From Streptomyces fumigatiscleroticus (GTDB lineage: Bacteria > Actinomycetota > Actinomycetes > Streptomycetales > Streptomycetaceae), in the NCBI RefSeq assembly GCF_014647975.1, contig NZ_BMQF01000014.1, forward strand, positions 162,820 to 226,819: a stretch of DNA of 64,000 bases, read 5' to 3'. Both the position numbers and the translations under genes were made by a program. Positions 1 to 8,390 of this stretch are shown here, in pieces (positions within the stretch are counted from its first letter, which is position 1; each line of letters begins with the position of its first letter). The notes beneath the pieces were generated by a model that saw only the letters and a list, made by a program, of their open reading frames with translations, had not been told where the DNA came from and did no database searches.

Positions 1-17
1 GGCGGGGGCGTCGGGCG

Positions 18-1250
18 TTGAGCTTCCACAGCATGTGGGCGGAGCTGCTGCCGGTGGGCCGCGGCTCCGCGTCCGGCGGCTACCGGCGCTACGCCTGGAC
101 CGCCGCCGACGGCGAGTGCCGTGCCTGGTTCGAGGAGCAGGCGAAGGCCCGCGCCCTGGACTACGAGGTCGACCGCAACGGCAACCAGTGGGCCTGGCTC
201 GGCGACCCCGCCGCCGGGGACGCCGTCGTCACCGGATCCCATCTGGACTCCGTGCCCGACGGCGGCGCCTTCGACGGGCCCCTCGGCGTGGTGTCCGCCT
301 TCGCCGCCCTGGACGAGCTGCGCGGGCGGGGAGCGCGGTTCACCAGGCCGCTGGGGATCGTCAACTTCGGCGACGAGGAGGGCGCCCGGTTCGGCCTCGC
401 CTGCGTCGGGTCCCGGCTCACCGCCGGCACGCTCACCCCCGACCAGGCGCACCGCCTCACGGACGGCGACGGCGTCACCCTGCCCCGGGCGATGGAGGCC
501 GCCGGGTACGACCCCGACGCCCTCGGCCCCGATCCCGAGCGGCTGGCCCGCATCGGCGCCTTCGTCGAACTCCACGTCGAGCAGGGGCGGGCGCTGGACC
601 TGTCCGGCGACCGGATCGGTGTCGCGAGCGCCATCCGGCCGCACGGCCGCTGGCGGTTCGACTTCCGGGGCGAGGCCAACCACGCCGGCACCACCCGGCT
701 CGCCGACCGCCGCGACCCCATGCTGCCGTACGCCGAGACCGTGCTCGCCGCCCGCCGGGAGGCCGCACTCGCCGGTGCCGTGGCCACCTTCGGCAAGATC
801 GCCGTCGAACCCAACGGCGTCAACGCCGTGCCCTCCCTGGTGCGCGGCTGGCTCGACTCCCGCGCCGTCGACCAGGAGAGCCTGGACAGCGTGGTCGGCG
901 CGGTGGAGAGCGCCGCCCGCGAGTACGCCGCCGCCCACGGCGTCGACCTGGACGTCGTCCGCGAGTCCTTCACCCCCGTCGTCGAGTTCGACCACGTCCT
1001 GCGCGACGAACTCGCCCGCATCCTGGGCACGGACACCGGCCTGACGGTCCCGGTCCTCGGCACCGGCGCCGGACACGACGCCGGAATCCTCTCCGGAAGC
1101 ATTCCGACCGCCATGCTGTTCGTACGCAACCCCACGGGCGTCTCGCACTCCCCGGCCGAGTTCGCGGCCGAGGACGACTGCGTGGCCGGGGTGCGCGCAC
1201 TCGCCGACGTACTGGAAGGACTGGCGTGCAAGGAACCGGCCCGCGGATGA
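18..1250 (+). CDS. M20-family amidohydrolase (allantoate amidohydrolase-like) of the hut operon
   Basis: Hydrolyses a C-N bond in a small carbamoyl- or formyl-amino acid; the family is annotated as allantoate amidohydrolase/N-carbamoylase. Binuclear metal-site motifs of the M20 fold are visible: SHLDSVPDGGAFDG (H75, D77, D86), FGDEEGARFG (E120, E121) and ELHVEQG (H186). Length (about 405-410 aa) is normal. The start is uncertain: TTG at 18, ATG at 33, or a codon before the window, since the frame stays open to the left edge. Its stop overlaps the hutF start (ATGA), so the two are translationally coupled. Context suggests it may act in histidine breakdown, possibly on N-formylglutamate, rather than on allantoate; that is inference. 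Confidence 0.88.
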   Translation: MSFHSMWAELLPVGRGSASGGYRRYAWTAADGECRAWFEEQAKARALDYEVDRNGNQWAWLGDPAAGDAVVTGSHLDSVPDGGAFDGPLGVVSAFAALDELRGRGARFTRPLGIVNFGDEEGARFGLACVGSRLTAGTLTPDQAHRLTDGDGVTLPRAMEAAGYDPDALGPDPERLARIGAFVELHVEQGRALDLSGDRIGVASAIRPHGRWRFDFRGEANHAGTTRLADRRDPMLPYAETVLAARREAALAGAVATFGKIAVEPNGVNAVPSLVRGWLDSRAVDQESLDSVVGAVESAAREYAAAHGVDLDVVRESFTPVVEFDHVLRDELARILGTDTGLTVPVLGTGAGHDAGILSGSIPTAMLFVRNPTGVSHSPAEFAAEDDCVAGVRALADVLEGLACKEPARG

Positions 1251-2596
1251 CACAGACCCCCACCCGGACGACGTACTGGCTGGAACACGCCTGGCTCTCC
1301 ACCCATGTCGAGCCGGGCGTGACCGTGGAGGTGGGCGACGGCCGTATCACCGCCGTCCGCGACGACACGCCCGCCCCGCCGCCCGGCGCCGAGATCCTGC
1401 GCGGGCTGACGCTCCCGGGGCTCGCCAACGCCCACAGCCACGCCTTCCACCGGGCCCTGCGCTCCACCGTCCAGGTCGGCTCCGGCACCTTCTGGACCTG
1501 GCGCGAGGTCATGTACTCCGTCGCCGAGCGGCTGACCCCGGAGACGTACCACGAGCTGGCCCGCGCGGTGTACGCCGAGATGGCCCTCGCCGGGGTCACC
1601 TGCGTCGGCGAGTTCCACTACGTCCACCACGCCCCGGGCGGCGCGCCCTACGCCGATCCCAACGCGATGGGCGAGGCCCTGATCGCGGCCGCCGCCGAAG
1701 CCGGGATCCGCATCACCCTCCTCGACACCTGCTATCTCTCCTCCGGCTTCGGGCAGCCCCCCACCCGGCACCAGCTGCGGTTCTCCGACCGCACGGCCGA
1801 GGCCTGGGCGGAACGCTCTGCACTTCTCAAGGACCGGGATCACACACGGATCGGGGCGGCGGTGCACTCCGTACGGGCCGTGCCCGCCGACCAGCTGGGG
1901 ACCGTGGCGCGCTGGGCCGAGCAGCGGCGGGCCCCGCTCCACGTGCACCTGTCCGAGCAGACCGCCGAGAACGACGCCTGCCGCGAGGCCCACGGCTGCA
2001 CCCCGGCCCGGCTCCTCGCCGACCACGGCGTGCTCGGCCCGCGCACCACCGGCGTGCACAACACGCACCTCACCGACGAGGACATCGCCCTGATCGGCCG
2101 CGGCTCCACCGGCACCTGCATGTGCCCGACCACGGAACGGGACCTCGCCGACGGCATCGGACCCGCCACCGCCCTCCAGCGGGCCGGCTCCCCGCTCTCC
2201 CTCGGCTCCGACAGCCACGCCGTGATCGACCTGCTGGCGGAGGCACGCGCGATGGAGCTGAACGAGCGCCTGCGCACCCGCACGCGCGGACACTGGACCG
2301 CCGCCGCCCTGCTGCGGGCCGCCACCGTCGACGGACACGCCGCCCTCGGCTGGGACGACGCGGGCACCATCGAACCCGGCGCGCTCGCCGACCTCACGAC
2401 GATCGCGCTCGACTCGGTCAGAACGGCGGGACCGGTGCCCAGACTCGGCGCCGAGACGGCCGTATTCGCGGCGACCGCGGCGGATGTACGGCACACCGTC
2501 GTCGGCGGGCGGCACATCGTGCGCGACGGGGTCCACACGCTGCTGCCCGAGGTGCCCAAGGCCCTCGCGCGGGCCGTCGAAGCCCTGCGCGCCTGA
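1247..2596 (+). CDS. hutF: Formimidoylglutamate deiminase
   Basis: Converts N-formimidoyl-L-glutamate to N-formyl-L-glutamate and ammonia, a late step of the five-step histidine degradation pathway. It is a 449-aa metal-dependent amidohydrolase. The first metal motif is NAHSHAFHRA (H63, H65); further ligands are in LHVHLSEQ (H232), VHNTH (H271) and GSDSH (D322). A longer open frame runs upstream to base 35, but it is the +1 shadow of the preceding gene. The ATG at 1247 overlapping the upstream TGA is the natural coupled start. It is followed 44 bases later by hutI, in one operon. Confidence 0.93.
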   Translation: MTQTPTRTTYWLEHAWLSTHVEPGVTVEVGDGRITAVRDDTPAPPPGAEILRGLTLPGLANAHSHAFHRALRSTVQVGSGTFWTWREVMYSVAERLTPETYHELARAVYAEMALAGVTCVGEFHYVHHAPGGAPYADPNAMGEALIAAAAEAGIRITLLDTCYLSSGFGQPPTRHQLRFSDRTAEAWAERSALLKDRDHTRIGAAVHSVRAVPADQLGTVARWAEQRRAPLHVHLSEQTAENDACREAHGCTPARLLADHGVLGPRTTGVHNTHLTDEDIALIGRGSTGTCMCPTTERDLADGIGPATALQRAGSPLSLGSDSHAVIDLLAEARAMELNERLRTRTRGHWTAAALLRAATVDGHAALGWDDAGTIEPGALADLTTIALDSVRTAGPVPRLGAETAVFAATAADVRHTVVGGRHIVRDGVHTLLPEVPKALARAVEALRA

Positions 2597-2640
2597 CGTC
2601 CCCGCCCGGACCGGCCACCCCTGTCACCCACGAGGACGCC

Positions 2641-3822
2641 ATGAACAGCACCGTCAGCACCGTGATCGACAACATCGCCGCGCTGGTCACCAACGACCCC
2701 TCCTCCGGTGACGGATCCCCCCTCGGACTGGTCCGGGACGCGGCCGTCGTCATCGAGGACGCCCGCGTCGTGTGGACCGGTGAATCAAGCAAAGCACCCG
2801 CCACTGACAACCGGGTCGACGCCGAGGGCCGGGCGGTGCTCCCCGGCTTCGTCGACTCCCACTCCCACCTGCTCTTCGCGGGCGACCGGACCGAGGAGTT
2901 CAACGCCCGCATGTCCGGGCGGCCCTACAGCGCCGGCGGCATCCGCACCACGGTGGCCGCCACCCGCGCCGCGAGCGACACGGACCTGGAGGCCAACCTC
3001 ACCCGCTATCTCGCCGAGGCCCTCCGCCAGGGCACCACCACCCTGGAGACCAAGTCCGGCTACGGCCTGACCACCGCCGACGAGGCCCGCGCCCTGCGCA
3101 TCGCCGCCCGCCACACCGACGAGGTCACCTATCTCGGCGCCCACGTCGTCCCCGCGGAGTTCGCCGACGACCCGGCCGGCTACGTCTCCCTCGTCACCGG
3201 CGAGATGCTCGGCGCCTGCGCCCCGCACGCCCGCTGGATCGACGTCTTCTGCGAGCGGGGCGCCTTCGACGGCGACCAGGCCCGCGCGATCCTCACCGCG
3301 GGCAGGCAGGCGGGGCTGCACCCGCGCGTCCACGCCAACCAGCTCTCCCACGGCCCCGGCGTCCGGCTCGCCGTCGAACTCGACGCGGCCAGCGCCGACC
3401 ACTGCACGCATCTCACCGACGCGGACGTGGACGCCCTCGCCGGCAGCCGTACCGTCGCCACCCTGCTCCCCGGCGCCGAGTTCTCCACGCGCGCCGAGTG
3501 GCCCGACGCCCGCCGCCTGCTGGACGCCGGCGTCACGGTCGCCCTGTCGACCGACTGCAACCCCGGTTCGTCCTTCACCTCCTCCGTCCCCTTCTGCATC
3601 GCGCTCGCCGTACGGGACATGGGGATGACGCCCGACGAGGCGGTGTGGTCGGCCACCGCGGGCGGGGCCGCCGCGCTGCGCCGCACCGACGTCGGCCGCA
3701 TCACCCCGGGTGCGTACGCCGACCTGACCCTGCTGGACGCCCCGAGCCATGTCCACCTGGCCTACCGGCCGGGCGTACCGCTGGTACGGGCGGTGTGGCG
3801 CCGGGGCGTACGGGTCGTCTGA
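2641..3822 (+). CDS. hutI: Imidazolonepropionase
   Basis: Opens the imidazolone ring of 4-imidazolone-5-propionate to give formimidoylglutamate, the substrate of HutF just upstream. The 393-aa protein belongs to the amidohydrolase superfamily. The metal-binding motif is DSHSHLLFAG (H74, H76), followed by TRAASDTDL, ETKSGYG (substrate loop), HANQLSHG and the LSTDCNPGSS strand that carries the metal-binding Asp. The ATG at 2641 follows GAGGACGCC. Last gene of the hut group in this window; hutU and hutH are not here. Confidence 0.95.
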   Translation: MNSTVSTVIDNIAALVTNDPSSGDGSPLGLVRDAAVVIEDARVVWTGESSKAPATDNRVDAEGRAVLPGFVDSHSHLLFAGDRTEEFNARMSGRPYSAGGIRTTVAATRAASDTDLEANLTRYLAEALRQGTTTLETKSGYGLTTADEARALRIAARHTDEVTYLGAHVVPAEFADDPAGYVSLVTGEMLGACAPHARWIDVFCERGAFDGDQARAILTAGRQAGLHPRVHANQLSHGPGVRLAVELDAASADHCTHLTDADVDALAGSRTVATLLPGAEFSTRAEWPDARRLLDAGVTVALSTDCNPGSSFTSSVPFCIALAVRDMGMTPDEAVWSATAGGAAALRRTDVGRITPGAYADLTLLDAPSHVHLAYRPGVPLVRAVWRRGVRVV

Positions 3823-4019
3823 GGGGACGGAGCGGACGTCAGCAGGCCGCCGGGGCCGGCACCGCGAGGGACGGCACGGCGGCCCGGGCCGGGCCGCGCA
3901 GGGCGGGCTCCCCGGTCAGCGCCGCGGCCGGTGCGCCCAGGGCCACCCGGACGCCGCGGACCAGGCACGGCTCCGGCTGGACGGCCCGTACGGACAGGCT
4001 GCCGGCCGCCCGGGCCCGG
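3823..4019. other. Decayed intergenic DNA after hutI
   Basis: High-G+C sequence between hutI and a regulator remnant. A 62-codon frame on the minus strand (3839-4027) has protein-like composition with repeated LxVR and VALG patterns but I cannot assign it to a family. It may be the tail of another lost gene. No clear terminator hairpin was found. Confidence 0.3.
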
Positions 4020-4340
4020 CTCGGCACCGGACGTGCCGCACATGGCGTCGTGTCCGTGCCGGCTCGGTGCGGCGGGGGCGCGGGTGCGCACCGCGCACAT
4101 CCTGGCGCCGCTGCGGCTGGTCGTTCCGGACGGGACGACGGCCGTCGTGCCCGCCCCGCCGTCCGACGGCGACGAGACGGCGGCCGGCACCGCGCCCGCG
4201 GGGGACGAGGCGATGGCCCGCAGGCTCGGCACTTCCGAGCGCACGGTCCGCCGCCTCGTTCCCGGACTCACCGAACGGCTCGGCGCGGCCGGCCGCTTCC
4301 GGGCCGGCGGCGGTGCCGTACGCCTGGGCCGGCCGGGCGC
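4020..4340 (+). pseudogene. Remnant of a LuxR-type helix-turn-helix regulator
   Basis: One plus-strand frame contains RTAHILAPLRLVVPDGTTAV (about 4086-4145), which resembles the end of the receiver-like domain of Streptomyces LuxR-C regulators. It is followed by AMARRLGTSERTVRRLVPGL (4210-4269), a recognisable LuxR HTH, and then TERLGAAGRFRAGG, the family's usual last helix. The N-terminal domain that should precede it cannot be found in frame, the frame has no ribosome-binding site, and it runs on into the antisense of the EamA gene. I read this as a decayed regulator, not an expressed gene. Confidence 0.5.
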
Positions 4341-4360
4341 CCGACCGGGCCGCCGGCGCA

Positions 4361-5347
4361 TCAGGCCGGCTCGGCCGCCCTGTCCTGCCCGGCCTGCGCA
4401 CCGGACCCGGCCACCGCCGTGCCGGGGGCGGGAGCGGCCGTGGGCTCCCGCCGCCGGTCGGCCACCGCCCGGCCCCAGGCCGTGCCCGCCAGCACCAGGA
4501 CCGCGCCCAGCAGACCGGGCACCCCCGGACGGTCACCGGCCAGGGCGATGCCGACCGCCGCGGCCCACACCGGCTCCGTGCCGAGCAGCAGGCTGACCCG
4601 GGACGGCGAGGTACGGCGGACCGCCCACATCTGCACGAAGAACGCGAACAACGTGCAGAACGCCGACAGGTACAGCAGCCCCAGCCAGTCCCCGGCGCCG
4701 AACCCGGCCGCCGTGCCCCACGGTGACGCGCCGGTGCCCGGCACCGCGGACAGCACCGCGAACACGACCACCGCCCCGCCCAGCTGGACGGTGGTCAGGG
4801 ACAGGGCGTCCGCCCCGCGCACCGACTCCATGCGCGCCATGGCGAGCACGTGCACGGTACGGGCGACGGCCGCCCCCAGCATCAGCAGATCGCCGCCGGA
4901 CGGGGCGGTGAACCCGGCGCCCTGCGTCAGCAGCGCCACCCCGGTCACCGACAGCCCCGCGGCGGCCAGGAAGGAACCCGGCAGCCGCACCCGGCGTACC
5001 CAGCTCTCCGCGAGCGGGGTGAACACCATGGTCAGGCTGATGATCAGCCCCGCGTTCGTGGCCGAGGTGTGCACCACCCCGTAGGTCTCCAGCAGGAAGA
5101 TGCCGGCGAGTATCAGCCCCAGCAGCCCCGCGCCGCGCAGCTGGGCGGCGCCCAGCGCGCGCAGCCGCCGCCACCCGGCGACCACCAGGACGGGCAGCAC
5201 CACGGCGAACCGCAGCACCAGCACGGCCGGCACGGTCTGCGCCGTGGTGACGCCCTTGGCGGCCAGATAGCTGGAGCCCCAGACCACCGCGACCAACAGG
5301 ACGGGAAGATCGGTCAGTCGGCCCGCGCGGGCCGCGGCGGCGTGCAT
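4361..5347 (-). CDS. EamA-family (DMT superfamily) exporter
   Basis: Predicted ten-helix inner-membrane transporter of 328 aa with two EamA repeats, the usual size. Helices alternate through residues 12-290. Typical family features are VVWGSSYLAAKG at the first helix, TNAGLIISLTMVFTPL in the fourth and LLLGTEPVWAAAVGIAL near the ninth. The tail is charged and Ala/Pro-rich. ATG at 5347 is preceded by GAGGAG six bases away. Such carriers export amino acids or other metabolites; the substrate is not predictable from sequence. Just upstream on the same strand lies a wrecked 2OG-Fe dioxygenase gene, so the two may once have formed an operon making and exporting a hydroxylated amino acid. Confidence 0.87.
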   Translation of the reverse strand: MHAAAARAGRLTDLPVLLVAVVWGSSYLAAKGVTTAQTVPAVLVLRFAVVLPVLVVAGWRRLRALGAAQLRGAGLLGLILAGIFLLETYGVVHTSATNAGLIISLTMVFTPLAESWVRRVRLPGSFLAAAGLSVTGVALLTQGAGFTAPSGGDLLMLGAAVARTVHVLAMARMESVRGADALSLTTVQLGGAVVVFAVLSAVPGTGASPWGTAAGFGAGDWLGLLYLSAFCTLFAFFVQMWAVRRTSPSRVSLLLGTEPVWAAAVGIALAGDRPGVPGLLGAVLVLAGTAWGRAVADRRREPTAAPAPGTAVAGSGAQAGQDRAAEPA

Positions 5348-5389
5348 AGGGAACTCCTCGGCTGGACGGGGCGGGTGGTCGCGCGGTGC

Positions 5390-5791
5390 GGGCCCTCACC
5401 AGCACGTCGCGGTGGGCGGGCAGACCGGGGTCCACCGGGCGCACCGGGGTCACCGAGTGCGGCGTGCGGCGGTCGTCACCCAGCAGCAGGTCACCGGGCT
5501 GGGACAGCGTAGTGGTCAGCAGGCTCACCGGAGACGGCCTGCATGCCGCTCCCGCCGCCGCTGACGTGGGTGCGGCCGATCCGGCGCGGGCTGCCCCGCC
5601 TGCTCGGTGGAGGCACTGATCCGGTACGGGTGAAGCTTGACGTTCCACCGTGCCGTGCCGTCCATCTCGATGAAGAGCCGAAGATCCGGCCCGGTGCGGC
5701 CGGCGTGGAGCGCAGCAGCGGGTCGGCGGTGAAGGCGCCGGTCAGCGGGGCGAGGACGCGCTCGATGCCGCCGTCGCGCGGATTGACGTCC
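5390..5791 (-). pseudogene. Frameshifted 2OG-Fe dioxygenase family gene
   Basis: Reading leftward, successive pieces of one protein appear in different frames. They are VNPRDGGIERVLAPL (near 5790-5745), RLFIEMDGTARWNVKLHPYR (about 5690-5625), GRTHVSGGGSGM (about 5570-5535) and PGDLLLGDDRRTPHSVTPVR (about 5500-5440). Their order and wording match the family that includes amino-acid hydroxylases such as isoleucine dioxygenase (2OG-Fe dioxygenase, PF10014). At least two frame changes separate them, so no complete protein can be made. The N-terminal third (5800-5990) is not recognisable. The remains end just before the EamA exporter. Confidence 0.7.
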
Positions 5792-5992
5792 GTCTCCTGC
5801 CGGCAGGCCGGACCGGCCGGAGCGCGGAGCGCCGGTGCGCTTCCGCCGCTACGGCCGGTCCGGCCTGGATCCGGCCTTCGGCGGCGACGGTGCCGCGCCC
5901 GGACATGTCCGGACCCGGACGCCGTCCCGGCGCCCGTCGGGGCGGCGCGGGGCGGCGCGGGGCGGCGTCCGGGTCCGTCGCCTTTCCGGCCG

Positions 5993-6886
5993 TCAGTCCT
6001 CGGCCGTCAGTCCCCTGCGCAGCCGTACCAGCGTCCGCGACAGCAGCCGTGACACATGCATCTGCGAGATGCCGAGTTCGTCGCCGATCTCCGACTGGGT
6101 CATGTTGGCGACGAAACGCAGGGAGAGGATCTTCCGGTCCCGGGCCGGCAGCTGAGCTATCAGCGGCTTCAGCGACTCGACGTACTCGATCCCTTCGAGC
6201 CCGTGGTCCTCGTAGCCGATGCGGTCGGCGAGGGCGCCCTCCGTGTCGTCCTCCTCCGGCTGGGCGTCCAGGGAGGAGGCGGTGTACGCGTTCGACGCGG
6301 CCATGCCCTCGACGACCTCCTCGTTGGAGATGCCCAGGTGCTCGGCGAGCTCGGTCACCGTGGGGGCGCGGTCGAGACGCTGGGCGAGTTCGTCGCCCGC
6401 CTTGGCCAGGTCGAGCCGGAGTTCCTGGAGCCGGCGCGGGACGCGCACGGACCAGGAGGTGTCGCGGAAGAAACGCTTGATCTCGCCGATGATGGTCGGC
6501 ATCGCGAACGTGGGGAACTCGACCCCGCGGGAGATCTCGAAGCGGTCGATGGCCTTGATCAGTCCGATGGTGCCGACCTGGATGATGTCTTCCAGGGGTT
6601 CGCTGCGCGAGCGGAAGCGGGAGGCGGCGAACTTGACCAGGGCGAGGTTGAGTTCGACGAGCGTGTTGCGGACGTAGGCGTAGTCGTGGGTGCCTTCCTC
6701 CAGCGACTCCAGGCGCTCGAACAGCGTCCTGGACAGGGCCCGCGCATCCAGCGGTGCCACCTCGTCGTACGGGGGAATCTCCGGTAGTCCGGCGAGTACG
6801 TCGTCCTGCTCGATGGGATCCAGATGTTCCGGAGGGGGTGTCGACGTCGCTTGCGGGGTACGCGATCCGTCGAGCCGGGGTGACAT
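5993..6886 (-). CDS. sigI: RNA polymerase sigma factor, SigB/SigF group (SigI-like)
   Basis: Alternative sigma factor of 297 aa. Region 2 is clear (NLALVKFAASRF, EDIIQVGTIGLIKAIDRFE, FPTFAMPTIIGEIKRFFRD), as are region 3 (PRRLQELR...LGISNEEV) and the region 4 HTH (MTQSEIGDELGISQMHVSRL). The ATG at 6886 is chosen because GGAGG lies six bases upstream; an earlier in-frame ATG at 6898 is possible. The divergent STAS and HATPase genes give the classic partner-switch set. The arrangement matches the sigI-arsI-prsI locus described in S. coelicolor; the name rests on that synteny as I remember it, so treat the exact paralogue as probable. Confidence 0.85.
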   Translation of the reverse strand: MSPRLDGSRTPQATSTPPPEHLDPIEQDDVLAGLPEIPPYDEVAPLDARALSRTLFERLESLEEGTHDYAYVRNTLVELNLALVKFAASRFRSRSEPLEDIIQVGTIGLIKAIDRFEISRGVEFPTFAMPTIIGEIKRFFRDTSWSVRVPRRLQELRLDLAKAGDELAQRLDRAPTVTELAEHLGISNEEVVEGMAASNAYTASSLDAQPEEDDTEGALADRIGYEDHGLEGIEYVESLKPLIAQLPARDRKILSLRFVANMTQSEIGDELGISQMHVSRLLSRTLVRLRRGLTAED

Positions 6887-7042
6887 GATGTCCTCCATCG
6901 TTCTCGGCATACGGCTGCCGATGCCAAATGCGTGCACTGCGGTGTGCGGCGCCTCCAAAGCCGGCCGTGTCGGGTACGTGTCTCTACTAGCCCTACCCGC
7001 TCCACCGAGGCCACCGCAAGTGTGTTCTGTGGTGATATGTCC

Positions 7043-7066
7043 GTTTGTGTGTGGTTGTTCGGGTGT
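7043..7066 (+). promoter_or_regulatory. Candidate SigB-type promoter upstream of the STAS gene
   Basis: GTTT at 7043-7046 and GGGTGT at 7061-7066, separated by 14 bases, fit the Streptomyces SigB-group consensus (GNNT, N14-16, GGGTAY) except for one base in the -10. It lies 72 bases before the arsI-like start, in the divergent gap with the sigma gene. Confidence 0.45.
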
Positions 7067-7138
7067 CGGAGTGCGTGGGGAAGGCGTAGTGTTCGAGGGC
7101 GTCAGTAAGCAGCCACGACGTCGGGAGAGAGAGACGGC

Positions 7139-7519
7139 ATGGACCGCGGGACGGTCGGCAGCGCACAGTCGGGCCGGCTTCTGGTGGAGGTGCGGGAAGA
7201 GGGCCCCAGTGCCGTCGTGACCCCGGCGGGTGAGCTCGATCACCACACCGCCGATCTGTTGCGCGAGCCGCTGGAGGACTGTCTCGCCAAGGGATTCAAC
7301 CGGCTGGTCATCGACTGCTCGCGCCTGGAGTTCTGCGACTCCACCGGGCTCAACGTGCTGCTCGGCGCACGGCTGAAGGCGGAGGCCGCGGGGGGCGGAG
7401 TGCATCTGGTGGGCATGCAGCCCGTGGTCGCGCGGGTGTTCGAGATTACGGGGGCGGACGCGGTGTTCACGGTCCACGACACGCTCGACTCGGCGCTGGC
7501 CGCCGACGAATCCGGCTGA
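7139..7519 (+). CDS. arsI: Anti-sigma factor antagonist (STAS domain)
   Basis: Small 126-aa STAS protein of the SpoIIAA/RsbV type. When unphosphorylated it binds the anti-sigma kinase and frees the sigma factor. The phosphorylation site is in CDSTGLNVLL, with Ser68 in the usual place. ATG at 7139 follows the purine-rich GGGAGAGAGAG. It is divergent from the sigma gene and 241 bases ahead of the HATPase gene, which has its own candidate promoter. The symbol follows the S. coelicolor sigI locus. Confidence 0.85.
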   Translation: MDRGTVGSAQSGRLLVEVREEGPSAVVTPAGELDHHTADLLREPLEDCLAKGFNRLVIDCSRLEFCDSTGLNVLLGARLKAEAAGGGVHLVGMQPVVARVFEITGADAVFTVHDTLDSALAADESG

Positions 7520-7587
7520 GCCGGGGATACGGACCGGCAGTCCGCCCCGCACGTCCCCCTGTGACCGGCGTTCTCCTTCCGTCACGG

Positions 7588-7612
7588 GTTTTCGTGCCGA
7601 ATACGGGGGTGT
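7588..7612 (+). promoter_or_regulatory. Candidate SigB-type promoter upstream of the anti-sigma gene
   Basis: GTTT at 7588-7591 and GGGTGT at 7607-7612 are separated by 15 bases, within the 14-16 range for Streptomyces SigB-group promoters. The site is in the 241-bp gap between the STAS and HATPase genes, about 150 bases before the prsI-like ATG. Confidence 0.45.
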
Positions 7613-7760
7613 TCCGCCGGTCCGGTCGGGCAGGAGACATCCTGAACATGTCGGCTGCCGGGGTGGCGACGACGCCGTCGACCGACCATCGCCGTCCTGT
7701 GTGACCGACTCTGTACGACTGATAAATCGTGAACTGGTGAATCGGTGAGGTGAAGCGCTG

Positions 7761-8336
7761 ATGAGCACCACCCGGCCCTACTCGCCGGGCGACCGCGGTC
7801 CGGAGCCCAGCGGCGCTTCCGGGGCGTCCGAGTCGGGCGCGCCGGCGAGCGGAACGTCCGCGGGGGGCGTATCGGCGACCGGGACGTCCGACGGGGGCAC
7901 GGCGGAGCCGTCGGCGTCGCCGCCCGGCGGTCAGGCCCGCAGGCTGAGCTTCGACGGCCAGAGCGGCGTCGTGCCGCTCGCCCGCGACTTCACCCGCCAG
8001 GCGCTGTACGCGTGGGGCTGGCTGCCCGCCGCCACCGCCGACCAGCGGGCCGCCGCCGAGGACGTGCTGCTCGTCGTCTCCGAGCTGGTGACCAACGCCT
8101 GCCTGCACGCCGAGGGCCCGGACGAGCTGTGGATCAGCTGCGACAAGAAGGTGATCCGGGTGGAGGTCACCGACCGGGGCGCGGGCCAGCCGACCCCGCG
8201 CACCCCGCACCGCGCCGGGCGGCCCGGCGGCCACGGCATGTTCATCGTGCAGCGGCTCTGTCTGGACTGGGGGGTCGTGCGCACCCCGGGCGTCGCCGGC
8301 AAGACCGTATGGGCGGAGCTGGGCGCACCGGCCTGA
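7761..8336 (+). CDS. prsI: Anti-sigma factor, HATPase serine kinase (RsbW/SpoIIAB-like)
   Basis: Protein of 191 aa that should bind and inhibit the sigma factor and phosphorylate the STAS partner on Ser68. The Bergerat ATP-binding fold is visible: N box VVSELVTNACLHA (E108, N112), G1 box VTDRGAG (D138) and G2 region GRPGGHGMFIV (153-163). The first 60 residues are a low-complexity Ser/Gly/Ala/Pro extension ahead of the kinase fold. ATG at 7761 is preceded by GAGGTGAA. The gene completes the three-part partner switch with the divergent sigma gene. Confidence 0.85.
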   Translation: MSTTRPYSPGDRGPEPSGASGASESGAPASGTSAGGVSATGTSDGGTAEPSASPPGGQARRLSFDGQSGVVPLARDFTRQALYAWGWLPAATADQRAAAEDVLLVVSELVTNACLHAEGPDELWISCDKKVIRVEVTDRGAGQPTPRTPHRAGRPGGHGMFIVQRLCLDWGVVRTPGVAGKTVWAELGAPA

Positions 8337-8390
8337 CCGGAAAATTCGTTTCACCGTGTCCGGGGACCGTCCTACCCTCCTTCCCAACGC

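Noticed and set aside
35..2596. 853-codon open frame covering both the M20 gene and hutF
   Set aside because: The first 400 codons are an Arg/Pro/Gly-rich frame-shifted reading of the M20 gene; only the part after 1247 is HutF.
5835..6155. Small plus-strand frame (106 codons) 3' of the sigma gene
   Set aside because: More than half of it is the antisense of the sigma factor, and nothing recognisable lies in the rest.
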